Below, piece after piece: positions 1 through 7,126 of a stretch of DNA of 64,000 nt (position 1 is the stretch's first letter; every line of letters begins with the position of its first letter). Made by a program: the position numbers and the translations under genes. Source of the DNA: Methylocapsa palsarum. Lineage in GTDB: Bacteria; Pseudomonadota; Alphaproteobacteria; Rhizobiales; Beijerinckiaceae. Under the pieces are notes generated by a model. It saw nothing but the letters and a program-made list of their open reading frames with translations, had not been told where the DNA came from and made no database searches. The stretch covers positions 124,001-188,000 of the forward strand of contig NZ_FOSN01000005.1 of the NCBI RefSeq assembly GCF_900114285.1, written 5' to 3'.

Positions 1-1054
1 TATAGGTTCCGGGCAGAATGTAATCGTCCGGCAGCCCCATCAGCCGGGCTGTTTCACGCGCGGACATAAGACGCGAGCGCACATTATCGGCCTCGACGAT
101 GATGATCGATTGCCGGCTCGATCCTCCCGCCGGAGTTCGGAGACAGCCGGCGATGTCGTCGAAGCGGACCTCGGCGCGCTGGATTTTTGCGCCGCCCGGA
201 TCAACGCGGGTGCGTTTGTAGACGCAACCGGCGACACGGTGCCCCGCCCGCCTGGACTCCGCTTTCGCCATCTCGACTTTTTGTAAATTGACCGCGCTCA
301 TGAGGGACAGCAGCTGGACGGTTTCAGCCTCGCTCCGCCATCGGACCCCCAGAGGCTCCTCCTCGATCAGATCGGCGAGGATGGAATTACGGCGCGGAGG
401 AGCCGGCGGCGACCACCAGATCCATGAGCCCTTCAATCGCTCGGGCAGTCCGCAATAAGCCTTTTGCAGATTGGCCGGATGCCAGATCGACGGCGCGGCC
501 ATGAGGCCACGGGACATTATGAGGCCCTGCGGCGCGCCGAGGCCTTTGCGGACGCAGACGAAAAAAAGACGCGGCCGGGATTGCGGCACGAAAAGCGCGG
601 CGTCGACAATCAGCGCGCCGTAGGAATAGCCTCCGGCGTTCAAGCGGTCGCAAATGATCGTGAAATCGCGGCCGCCATGCGACGTCAATGCGCCGCCGAC
701 ATTTTCCAGCACAATGATATCAGGCGCGCGGCCCTCCGCGATCAGGGATTCCATCAAGGCCCAGAAAGCGTAGAAGGTCCCGCTTCGCTCGCCCTTTAAT
801 CCGGCTCCGGCGCCCGCGAGGGAGAGATCCTGGCAGGGGAACGACGCCCATGCGAGCTGCGCCGGATCGGCCGGGAGGTCCGACGTTTTGATCTCGGCGA
901 TGTCTTTTGTGTGGAGTTCCCGCGCTCCCCAGTTCAGGCGATAGGCGACACCCTTCCTGGCGTCGAAATCATTGGCGAAAAGGCAGGTCCAGCGCGGTCC
1001 GAGCCCAGCCCGCGCCATGCCACCGCCGGCGAAAAATTCGTAAAAGCCCCTCAA
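1..1054 (-). CDS. DNA (cytosine-5-)-methyltransferase, 3' end beyond window
   Basis: Reading the minus strand from a TTG at 1054 gives about 351 codons without a stop to the window edge. C5-methyltransferase motifs appear in order: FYEFFAGGG (motif I, SAM site), SFPCQDLS (motif IV, catalytic Cys), VLENVGG (motif VI), PQSRPRLFF (motif VIII), then a target-recognition stretch and SARETARLMGLPDDY (motif IX). Motif X should lie just beyond position 1. The enzyme would methylate C5 of cytosine in duplex DNA. No ATG precedes motif I, so TTG is the best start; an AGGAAG lies about 12 bases upstream. No paired endonuclease is visible. Solitary enzymes of this type are common in phages and islands. 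It lies outside the 46-bp repeat that bounds the neighbouring element. Confidence 0.85.
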   Translation of the reverse strand, partial: MRGFYEFFAGGGMARAGLGPRWTCLFANDFDARKGVAYRLNWGARELHTKDIAEIKTSDLPADPAQLAWASFPCQDLSLAGAGAGLKGERSGTFYAFWALMESLIAEGRAPDIIVLENVGGALTSHGGRDFTIICDRLNAGGYSYGALIVDAALFVPQSRPRLFFVCVRKGLGAPQGLIMSRGLMAAPSIWHPANLQKAYCGLPERLKGSWIWWSPPAPPRRNSILADLIEEEPLGVRWRSEAETVQLLSLMSAVNLQKVEMAKAESRRAGHRVAGCVYKRTRVDPGGAKIQRAEVRFDDIAGCLRTPAGGSSRQSIIIVEADNVRSRLMSARETARLMGLPDDYILPGTY

Positions 1055-1125
1055 TTTGCCTGTTCGCTTCCTGCGACGAAAAAGCCCGGCGCGAGGCGAA
1101 ATCGCCCGAAACGCTTTTCGGGAGG

Positions 1126-1171
1126 ATGGCGACCCCGGCAGGGTTCGAACCTGCGGCCTGCCGCTTAGAAG
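1126..1171 (-). repeat. left attachment-site repeat (tRNA-Arg 3' fragment)
   Basis: These 46 bases are identical to 16124-16169, the 3' half of the intact tRNA-Arg(UCU) gene from the anticodon loop through the encoded CCA. The 5' half is absent, so this is not a working tRNA. Identity ends exactly at 1126 and 1171, as expected for the crossover product of a tyrosine integrase that recombines in a tRNA 3' end. Confidence 0.93.
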
Positions 1172-1277
1172 TCTGAAATTATAGCCAGACATACCAGGAC
1201 AATCGGGACGTCTTGTGCGCGTAATCTCATCTTCGCCCCCTTGTAAATGCGTAAAAGTCCGGCCATGTCTCGGACGC

Positions 1278-1324
1278 GGGGTAACAAGTTAAGACAGGTT
1301 TGATTCGTTACCCCATATTACCCC
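1278..1324. promoter_or_regulatory. candidate integrase arm-type sites, left
   Basis: GGGGTAAC (1278-1285), GTTACCCC (1307-1314) and ATTACCCC (1317-1324) are copies of one short motif in both orientations between the left core repeat and int. The same GTTACCC motif occurs twice beside the right core repeat (16048-16066). Tyrosine integrases with an N-terminal arm-binding domain use such repeated sites on both sides of the core. Functional assignment is inference. Confidence 0.4.
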
Positions 1325-1334
1325 GGGGCATTCC

Positions 1335-2567
1335 ATGGCGAAACCGCTCACTGTTCGAACCCTCGAAACGATAAGACCCGGCGAAGCCCGAAAGGAAGTC
1401 CCTGACGGTCTCGTTCGTGGCCTTTATTACATATTGCAGCCGTCCGGCAAGGCCGGTTGGGCGGTCCGGTACCGCGTGAGCGGCGTAAGCCGCAAGATGA
1501 CGCTTGGGACTTACCCAGCACTTAGCCTTAAGGCCGCTCGCGATTTGGCGGCCAAGGCTCTCGTTAAGGTCGCGGGAGGCGAAGATCCTGCGGCCGCGAA
1601 GCAGTTTGCAAAAGCAGCCAAGCAAAGTCCCCTCGATCATGATCTCGTAGAAAAAGTCGCAGAGCAATTTATTGCGCGGCATATCAAAGCAAGCATGCGT
1701 CCAAGCTGGGCTCGCGAGGCTGAGCGCATGATGCGAAAGGAAGTCATTGCCTCCTGGAGGGGACGGAAGCTTTCGGAAATCCGCAAGGCCGACATTCACG
1801 AACTTTTGGATTCCATCGTGGACCGCCCTGCCCCGATCGTTGCCAATCGCGTGCTGGCAATCTTTCGCCGGATGTGCGGCTGGGCCGTCGAGCGCGGCAT
1901 AATCGAAGCATCGCCCTGTTTGGGGATACGCTCCCCGTCGCCCGAGCGAAGCCGTGACCGGGTGCTTGACGATGTGGAACTTCGGGCCGTGTGGCTGGCC
2001 GCAGAAGGATTGGGCTGGCCATTCGGACGGATTATTCAATTATTGATCCTGACGGGCCAACGCCTCGGCGAAGTCTCCGAAATGCGTTGGAGCGAACTGG
2101 ACTTTACCACCAGGACTTGGACTTTACCCAAGGAGCGCTGCAAGAATGGGCAGGCGCATCAGGTTCCGCTGTCGCCGCAAGCGCTCGCTATCTTGGAAGG
2201 CTTGCCCCGCATTGGAGGCGCGAGCGATTTCGTCTTCACGACGAACGGAAGAACCCCGGTTTCTGGTTTTAGCAAAGCGAGGGCGCATCTCGGCGCCGCG
2301 CTACCCGCCGCGCCGCATTGGACCTTTCATGATTTAAGGAGGACCGCTGCGACGGGCATGGCGCGGCTCGGCGTTTCGATTCCCGTCATCGAGAAGATTT
2401 TAAATCATCGGTCCGGCAGCTTCGCTGGAATCGTTGGAATTTATCAGCGCCACGGATTCGCCGATGAAAAGCGGGTCGCGCTTGAGACTTGGGGGCGGTT
2501 CGTTGAGACCCTGGTTAACGGCGAGCCGGCGGGAAATGTCGCCGCCTTAACGACGGCGCGGGGGTAA
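1335..2567 (+). CDS. int: tyrosine-type site-specific integrase (P4/DUF4102 type)
   Basis: 410 residues. The N-terminal ~95 residues resemble the DUF4102 arm-DNA-binding domain (GKAGWAVRYRVSG, MTLGTYPALSLKAAR). A SAM-like core-binding domain spans about 100-195 and the catalytic domain about 205-390. The full catalytic set is visible: Arg243 (LTGQRLGEV), a Lys in the beta-hairpin near 266-270, His332 and Arg335 (FHDLRR), His358 (LNHRSG) and the nucleophile Tyr370 (IYQRHGF). It should recombine the attP core with the 3' end of tRNA-Arg. It sits 164 bp inside the left repeat and reads inward. The next gene starts 3 bp after its stop, so the two are probably cotranscribed. No damage is seen. Confidence 0.95.
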   Translation: MAKPLTVRTLETIRPGEARKEVPDGLVRGLYYILQPSGKAGWAVRYRVSGVSRKMTLGTYPALSLKAARDLAAKALVKVAGGEDPAAAKQFAKAAKQSPLDHDLVEKVAEQFIARHIKASMRPSWAREAERMMRKEVIASWRGRKLSEIRKADIHELLDSIVDRPAPIVANRVLAIFRRMCGWAVERGIIEASPCLGIRSPSPERSRDRVLDDVELRAVWLAAEGLGWPFGRIIQLLILTGQRLGEVSEMRWSELDFTTRTWTLPKERCKNGQAHQVPLSPQALAILEGLPRIGGASDFVFTTNGRTPVSGFSKARAHLGAALPAAPHWTFHDLRRTAATGMARLGVSIPVIEKILNHRSGSFAGIVGIYQRHGFADEKRVALETWGRFVETLVNGEPAGNVAALTTARG

Positions 2568-2570
2568 GCT

Positions 2571-3368
2571 ATGGCGGCACGGCGGAGCAACACCTCAAAC
2601 TGGAGAGACGACCTTGAAATCGCGTCTCTCTTTGGAATGATTGATGTATCCAGAGCAGATTCTAAATTCGTAAATCTCTGTGAAATGTCAGAAGTAGAGT
2701 TGAGAGAAGCATGGGAGCGCGGCCGAAAGAAACGTCATTCTGTAGTGGATCTAGTGACAAAGCTAGAGGCTACGTCTGTTCCATCGCTGAACTGCATCGA
2801 TATTCAAGACACCCTCAATTTTCTATATGGGGCGACTGGCGATCAAATCTTTAAGGGAGCCGCCTTGGCGATGAATGGCTATGGATTCACTCATGGATTC
2901 CATCGCAAAGGCGTGAAGGAGACTGTAGTCAACAAGATAAAGAATGACGGTTACGCCCGCGACTGGTGGGCAATGCCACAGATACATATGTGGGTAAAAC
3001 AAGAGGGGTACCCGCTACGTTCCGCCACCCAATTCGTAGTCGCCCGAAATGTGATCGGAGGCGCTGATGAGGAATTCGACTCGGTAGTTGAGAGGCTGCG
3101 CAAACAGTACCCCAAGTGGGTAAAAACAATTGAAAAAAACACGCCTTGGAACTCCGGAAAAGGAGACACGGGGCGGAAACTGCGCGTGCGGTTCCCGAGC
3201 CGCTGGCTAGGCAACGAAATTACATTTCTTTCCGAATTCATGGGCGTAAAGGTCGGCGTAGACGGTTTCGCAGTCGTACCTGATGAGGCCGAGTGGCGGC
3301 GGCTCATTCACGAGGGACATATATGGCTTTGCGGAGTAATTGATTCCAAAACTGGGAAATCTTTGTAA
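2571..3368 (+). CDS. orphan protein directly downstream of integrase, AT-richer cargo
   Basis: 265 residues that I do not recognise. The protein is mixed alpha/beta in appearance, with no signal peptide or membrane segment, and is rich in Trp and basic residues (RDWWAMPQIHMWVKQEG, WLGNEITFL, GHIWLCGVID). Its base composition is visibly more AT-rich than the flanking integrase and replication genes, with codons such as AAA, GTA and AGA where neighbours use GC-ending ones. It therefore probably arrived separately. Starting 3 bp after int, it occupies the spot where islands often carry a cargo or defence gene. That role is a guess from position only. Confidence 0.75.
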   Translation: MAARRSNTSNWRDDLEIASLFGMIDVSRADSKFVNLCEMSEVELREAWERGRKKRHSVVDLVTKLEATSVPSLNCIDIQDTLNFLYGATGDQIFKGAALAMNGYGFTHGFHRKGVKETVVNKIKNDGYARDWWAMPQIHMWVKQEGYPLRSATQFVVARNVIGGADEEFDSVVERLRKQYPKWVKTIEKNTPWNSGKGDTGRKLRVRFPSRWLGNEITFLSEFMGVKVGVDGFAVVPDEAEWRRLIHEGHIWLCGVIDSKTGKSL

Positions 3369-3439
3369 ATCCGTTCCCAAGACTTTCGCGACCGTTAGCG
3401 GCATCATTGTCCCGACCATTCTTGACACGGGACAAAACC

Positions 3440-3697
3440 ATGACCTCCCACACACAGTCATTAAACAGTGCGCATTCCGCCATCACGGCGAAGGGTACCT
3501 CTGATTCGCTCGTCCCCGCTGCTGTTGTCTCCGCCGAACTCGGCGTCGTTCGCCGCACGCTCGCGCGGTGGGTGGATTATCCGAACCTAAACTTCCCTAA
3601 GCCGCTCTTAATTCAAGGCCGATGGTACTTTCGGCGCGTAGAGCTGGAAGCATGGAAATTGAACCGCGCGCGCCTCTCTGTTGGGGAGCACGTTTGA
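3440..3697 (+). CDS. HTH DNA-binding protein, AlpA/excisionase-like
   Basis: 85 residues from the ATG at 3440; an upstream in-frame ATG at 3407 would add 11 residues without better support. The core (SLVPAAVVSAELGVVRRTLAR, then FPKPLLIQGRWYFRRVELEAWKL) is the MerR/AlpA-type winged helix: recognition helix followed by the wing and an R-x-E-x-W-K end. Proteins of this type act as excisionases or activators of int in P4-like elements. It opens a tight rightward operon running to the helicase gene (3701, 3901, 4170 and 4634 starts are abutting or overlapping). Direct role in excision is inference. Confidence 0.75.
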   Translation: MTSHTQSLNSAHSAITAKGTSDSLVPAAVVSAELGVVRRTLARWVDYPNLNFPKPLLIQGRWYFRRVELEAWKLNRARLSVGEHV

Positions 3698-3700
3698 TCG

Positions 3701-3904
3701 ATGGCCTCAAACAGCAAAGACCCGGCGCGCCATGGGGTGGCGGCCGGGTCCGAAAGGTTCATGCTTGGCGGCTGGAACAGTTCGGAAAATAAGCCCTCTT
3801 CCCTCGAATTGCAACAGCGCTTTTTGGCTTCGCGCTTCGGCGTAAGGCCTGATCGTGCTCGGCTGATCAGCGAATTCGCTTTCAACTGCGGGAGGCGTGG
3901 ATGA
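3701..3904 (+). CDS. small hypothetical protein, replication operon
   Basis: 67 residues, starting 3 bp after the HTH gene and overlapping the next ATG by 4 bp (ATGA), which supports translation. The C-terminal half (LQQRFLASRFGVRPDRARLI) is predicted helical and resembles short phage proteins encoded beside replication genes. No catalytic motif is seen and function is unknown. Confidence 0.6.
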   Translation: MASNSKDPARHGVAAGSERFMLGGWNSSENKPSSLELQQRFLASRFGVRPDRARLISEFAFNCGRRG

Positions 3905-4173
3905 GCACCACCCTCCAGAAGCATCGCAATCCAGAGGCGGTGAGCCGCGACAAAATTATCAACGCGCGCGAATTCATCCACGAAGAGTCTGGCTGGATTG
4001 GGATCCAAGCCGAACTTGCGCAGACCTATTCCTGGATGGGCGACGATGCTGGTCTCGAATACGCGCTCCGAAGCCTCATCGGGCGCGTCAATGCTGTCCG
4101 CATGACGTTCAAGGAGCTTGTTGCTGAAAAAGAAAAGCTCGCCGCGGCAAAGAAGCCGGGGGTGGTTGAATGA
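3901..4173 (+). CDS. small helical hypothetical protein, replication operon
   Basis: 90 residues, mostly helical and charged, with a Lys/Glu-rich C-terminal helix (FKELVAEKEKLAAAKK). It overlaps both neighbours by 4 bp (ATGA at 3901 and at 4170), so it is almost certainly translated. The family is not recognised. Its place between an HTH protein and a nuclease suggests a replication or regulatory accessory role. Confidence 0.65.
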   Translation: MSTTLQKHRNPEAVSRDKIINAREFIHEESGWIGIQAELAQTYSWMGDDAGLEYALRSLIGRVNAVRMTFKELVAEKEKLAAAKKPGVVE

Positions 4174-4637
4174 CGATTCCACCCCTCTTGCTTCTCGCTG
4201 AAGGTCGTAAACCGCGCCTCCGAAGGTCTCCGGCGCCGCGGCCGAAGGAAATCGTTCTTCACATGTCGGTCGCCAAGGTTCTTCGCGATCACGCCAGGCC
4301 AGAGTGGCGCTGGAGCCATATTCCTAGCGGAGAGATCCGGGATAAGCGAACGGCCGGCAAGCTCAAGCAAATGGGCGTAAAGGCTGGTTGGCCCGATTTT
4401 GTGTTGATTGCGCCGGACAGCCGTTTCCACGCGATCGAACTCAAGCGCGCCGGCGAAAGACTGTCCGAATCTCAGGATGAGTTCAGACTGTGGTGCGTCC
4501 GGCATGGCATTCCGCATGTTGTCGCCTTTTCGCTCGACGATGTTCTAACGTCGTTCGAGGTATGGGACTGCTTAACTATCAGAATTGTAAAGCAACGCGT
4601 TGATCAGCCGCTGTCTTCGAAAGGCGGTCGTGAATGA
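4170..4637 (+). CDS. VRR-NUC domain nuclease
   Basis: 155 residues. The VRR-NUC fold motifs of the PD-(D/E)XK superfamily are clear: GKLKQMGVKAGWPDFVLI (Asp76), HAIELKRAGERLSESQ (Glu90, Lys92, Gln102), then the closing VVAFSLDDVL strand-helix. Phage and plasmid single-domain VRR-NUC proteins are structure-specific endonucleases, often encoded beside helicases. Here the stop overlaps the ATG of the RepA-like helicase by 4 bp, so both probably work in replication or resolution of the element's DNA. All key residues are present. Confidence 0.88.
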   Translation: MTIPPLLLLAEGRKPRLRRSPAPRPKEIVLHMSVAKVLRDHARPEWRWSHIPSGEIRDKRTAGKLKQMGVKAGWPDFVLIAPDSRFHAIELKRAGERLSESQDEFRLWCVRHGIPHVVAFSLDDVLTSFEVWDCLTIRIVKQRVDQPLSSKGGRE

Positions 4638-5800
4638 ATGGGCCGGCCGATCAGGCCTACCTGGATTCGCTTTTGGATTTCGGCGAGCCCGTAGGCATCC
4701 CATTGCGCAACGGGCACGTCGCGCCGGTTCGATTTATCCTCGACGGGCAGGGCTCCGCTGATCCGCCGCGAATGCTGATCAAAGGATTGGTTCCAGCAGA
4801 AGGAATATGCTTCCTCGGCGGCCAAAGCGGCGCTGGAAAAACCTTCGTCGAAATCCATGTCGCGGCCTGTCTTGCAAGCGATACAAACTTCTTTGGCCGG
4901 AGGATCAAGGAGCGCGTCGGCAGCGTCATCCTGGCCGCAGAAGGCGCGGGCGGAATTCAACGGCGTCTCGACGCTGCCAAGCATGCCATGAATATCGCTA
5001 CGCCGCTTCCAATCGCCTGGCGTGCAATAAGCGAAAACCTCCTCAATCCCGCCGTGATCAAGCAAACGATCAGCGGCTTGAAAGCGCTGGGGGTCCAATT
5101 TCGCGACGAACACGGTGTGCGGCTTGGAGTCGTATTTATCGACACCATCGGCGCAGCCTTCGGCCTCGAAGATGAAAACGATGCCGCGCAAGTCAACGCC
5201 GCGATGCGCGTGTTGCGCCAAATCGGAGACGAACTCGGAACGCTCATTGTCCCCGTCCACCATTATGGGAAAGCGAGTGCAACCGGTCTGCGCGGATCAA
5301 GCGCGTTTCGTGGGGGCGCCGACGTTGTGCTGTCAGTCCTCGCGGACCGAGACGAGATCACTGGCGAATCTGATAGTCGCTCACTTTGCCTCGCAAAAGC
5401 TCGAGACGGCGAAGAGGGGCCAATAGGCGGTTTCGAGCTTCGGTTTGTTAATCTCGGCTTGGATGAGGACGGCGAGCCGTTTGGATCATGCGTGGTCGAG
5501 CCTATACAGGCGCAGCCGAAGAAAGAGCGAGCGATCAAACTCACCAAAGGCGGCAAAATAGCTCTGGCGGCTCTGCGCGAGGCCATCGGCGAACTCGGCG
5601 CGATTCCACCCGTATCAAATCACATTCCGGCAGGCGTCAAAACCGTCACGGTCAGCCAATGGCGCGACTATGCCTATCGGCAGGGTGTCGCAGGTTCGGA
5701 CGAACCTCGGGCCCGGAGACTAGCATTCCAGCGGGCTCACGAAGCCCTCGTCGCCGCAAAACAGGTTGCGGTTTGGGAGCCTTACGCATGGGCCGTTTGA
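4634..5800 (+). CDS. RepA-like hexameric replicative helicase (RecA-fold ATPase)
   Basis: 388 residues. Walker A is GGQSGAGKT (62-70). Walker B is VVFIDTIGAAFG (about 163-174), followed by PVHHYGKASATGLRGSSAFRGGADVVL, the sensor/arginine region typical of RSF1010 RepA-like helicases. The C-terminal ~90 residues look like a small helical DNA-binding tail. The enzyme would unwind DNA at the element's own origin. Directly downstream are ten GGAACA/TGTTCC repeats and a DnaA box, which fits an autonomous replication module. No primase is encoded, so priming would come from the host or a helper phage. Confidence 0.88.
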   Translation: MNGPADQAYLDSLLDFGEPVGIPLRNGHVAPVRFILDGQGSADPPRMLIKGLVPAEGICFLGGQSGAGKTFVEIHVAACLASDTNFFGRRIKERVGSVILAAEGAGGIQRRLDAAKHAMNIATPLPIAWRAISENLLNPAVIKQTISGLKALGVQFRDEHGVRLGVVFIDTIGAAFGLEDENDAAQVNAAMRVLRQIGDELGTLIVPVHHYGKASATGLRGSSAFRGGADVVLSVLADRDEITGESDSRSLCLAKARDGEEGPIGGFELRFVNLGLDEDGEPFGSCVVEPIQAQPKKERAIKLTKGGKIALAALREAIGELGAIPPVSNHIPAGVKTVTVSQWRDYAYRQGVAGSDEPRARRLAFQRAHEALVAAKQVAVWEPYAWAV

Positions 5801-5804
5801 TGGG

Positions 5805-5906
5805 GGAACAGGTGGAGGAACAAAGGAACACACCCCTAGGGTGTTTGTTCCTTTTGTTCCCCCCCGGAACACCTCGGAACAATGTTCCTTTTGTTCCTTT
5901 TGTTCC
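5805..5906. repeat. iteron/dyad array: ten GGAACA or TGTTCC units
   Basis: GGAACA starts at 5805, 5817, 5825, 5866 and 5876; TGTTCC starts at 5846, 5855, 5883, 5892 and 5901. Neighbouring copies are 8-10 bp apart. The 5817-5830 and 5846-5860 pairs form the arms of a near-perfect dyad centred on CCCTAGGG. A second dyad runs 5866-5906. Such arrays are typical initiator or regulator binding sites. Confidence 0.85.
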
Positions 5907-6162
5907 TCTCGACGGTCTGGGGTTGAAACAGGGCGGATTTTTTCAGCCCACCTGGGGCGCTTTTATCGGACGATGCGCTTCCACTCGCGCGATAGGGGCT
6001 ATTCGGCTGCGCTTAAGATTGTCGGGAAGGCGCATTGAGCCAAGCAGCCCCTCGGCTAAGCCCAAAGGGCCTTCCGGTAAACAGTTGGCCTCGTCTGTGA
6101 GGCTGGCGACAGTGATCGAACGACGGGCCTCCCGATGTCGCGATCCACTCAGCGAATTGCTC

Positions 6163-6171
6163 TTATCCACA
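6163..6171 (+). promoter_or_regulatory. DnaA box (TTATCCACA)
   Basis: This is an exact match to the canonical DnaA box TTATCCACA, in the non-coding stretch between the helicase and terminase genes and about 260 bp from the GGAACA array. One match can be chance, but the location supports an origin. Confidence 0.5.
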
Positions 6172-6298
6172 TCTTCTTTTGATATCCAATCAGGACATCA
6201 CAAGACGTTATGGGACAATAGATCAAATAGAAACAAAGCATTGAGTTATCATCGTTGACGATTGGCGGCTTCGGGTAGCATAAGGGTAAACAAACGCG

Positions 6299-7126
6299 AT
6301 GGTTTTTCGCGAAATGTGGGATTCGCTTTGGATGCAAATGCGCGGCGGGCATGAGATGAAGCAGAACCCTCGCGGTCACTTCAAATCCGGCGAGCCCTAC
6401 TTTGAACATGCGGCGGAGAAGCGCGAGCGCGAGGCCAAGGCGTTCAAGCCGCGCGTGCGTTGCGGGGTCTGCCATCATCATGAGCGTGTCAGGATTGAGG
6501 CGTTGCGCACGGCTGGCGTGAGCCTCGACAAGCTTGCGGAGCAGTTCGGCTTCCATAGAGACGCAATTTGGAGACATTGCGAAAATCACGTCAGCGACGA
6601 AGCTAAGGTTGGGTACCTGCTAGGGCCGGCGAAAATCGCAGACCTTGCGAACGCTGCGGCGGATGAGAGCCGGACGGTACTCGATTATCTGACGATCACC
6701 AGGTCGATCGTCATGAACGCGTTGGATCGGTCGGCGCAGGCCAATAAGCCCTACGAGGTCGATCGATTGAGCGGCCGCATGATCGAGACCATGCGCGAGA
6801 TCGGGCGGATCACGGGCGAAGTTCGCGACTTCGCGGCAACGACAATCAACATCCAAAACAACACGCAAATTTTAAACAGCCAACCGTTCATGGAATTGCA
6901 AACCGGGCTGCTGAAGGTCTGCGCCCGTCATCCCGAGGCCCGGGCCGATATCATTTCGCTATTTCACGATCTCGACGCCCGACACTCCAGCAATGACGCC
7001 AAAACGATTCAGGCGAAGGCGCTGAAGGCGGCTGAGGTGATTCCCGCCACTACCATGGCCGATGATGTCCGGCGCCAGTCTGCGGCCACCGCTGCGGTTC
7101 TGAGCGAGGTGTGCGGCGATGTCTGA
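6299..7126 (+). CDS. small-terminase-like DNA-binding protein
   Basis: 275 residues. An HTH is visible at about 77-100 (GVSLDKLAEQFGFHRDAIWRHC), preceded by a CGVC knuckle and followed by long helices. The stop overlaps the ATG of the large terminase by 8 bp. Position, HTH and helical oligomerisation region fit a small terminase that recognises the packaging site, or a fused regulator. The start is uncertain: in-frame ATGs at 6332 and 6356 are alternatives, none with a strong ribosome-binding site. Identity as TerS is inference from position. Confidence 0.6.
   Translation: MVFREMWDSLWMQMRGGHEMKQNPRGHFKSGEPYFEHAAEKREREAKAFKPRVRCGVCHHHERVRIEALRTAGVSLDKLAEQFGFHRDAIWRHCENHVSDEAKVGYLLGPAKIADLANAAADESRTVLDYLTITRSIVMNALDRSAQANKPYEVDRLSGRMIETMREIGRITGEVRDFAATTINIQNNTQILNSQPFMELQTGLLKVCARHPEARADIISLFHDLDARHSSNDAKTIQAKALKAAEVIPATTMADDVRRQSAATAAVLSEVCGDV

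Larger units (their letters stand above)
5801..6298. other. non-coding candidate replication origin of the element
   Basis: This ~500-bp stretch lies between the helicase and the small-terminase-like gene. It holds the GGAACA/TGTTCC array (5805-5906), several runs of T, a consensus DnaA box at 6163-6171 and an AT-richer segment from about 6160 to 6240. ORFs crossing it are low-complexity readings of the repeats. Origin function is inference from repeats, DnaA box and position. Confidence 0.55.

Noticed and set aside
1126-1171. Possible second tRNA-Arg gene
   Set aside because: Only the anticodon-loop-to-CCA half is present; acceptor 5' strand and D arm are missing. It is an attachment-site remnant.
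5805-5906. Coding sequence downstream of the helicase
   Set aside because: Frames here are low-complexity translations of GGAACA/TGTTCC repeats (VPFVPFVP-type); no start signal.
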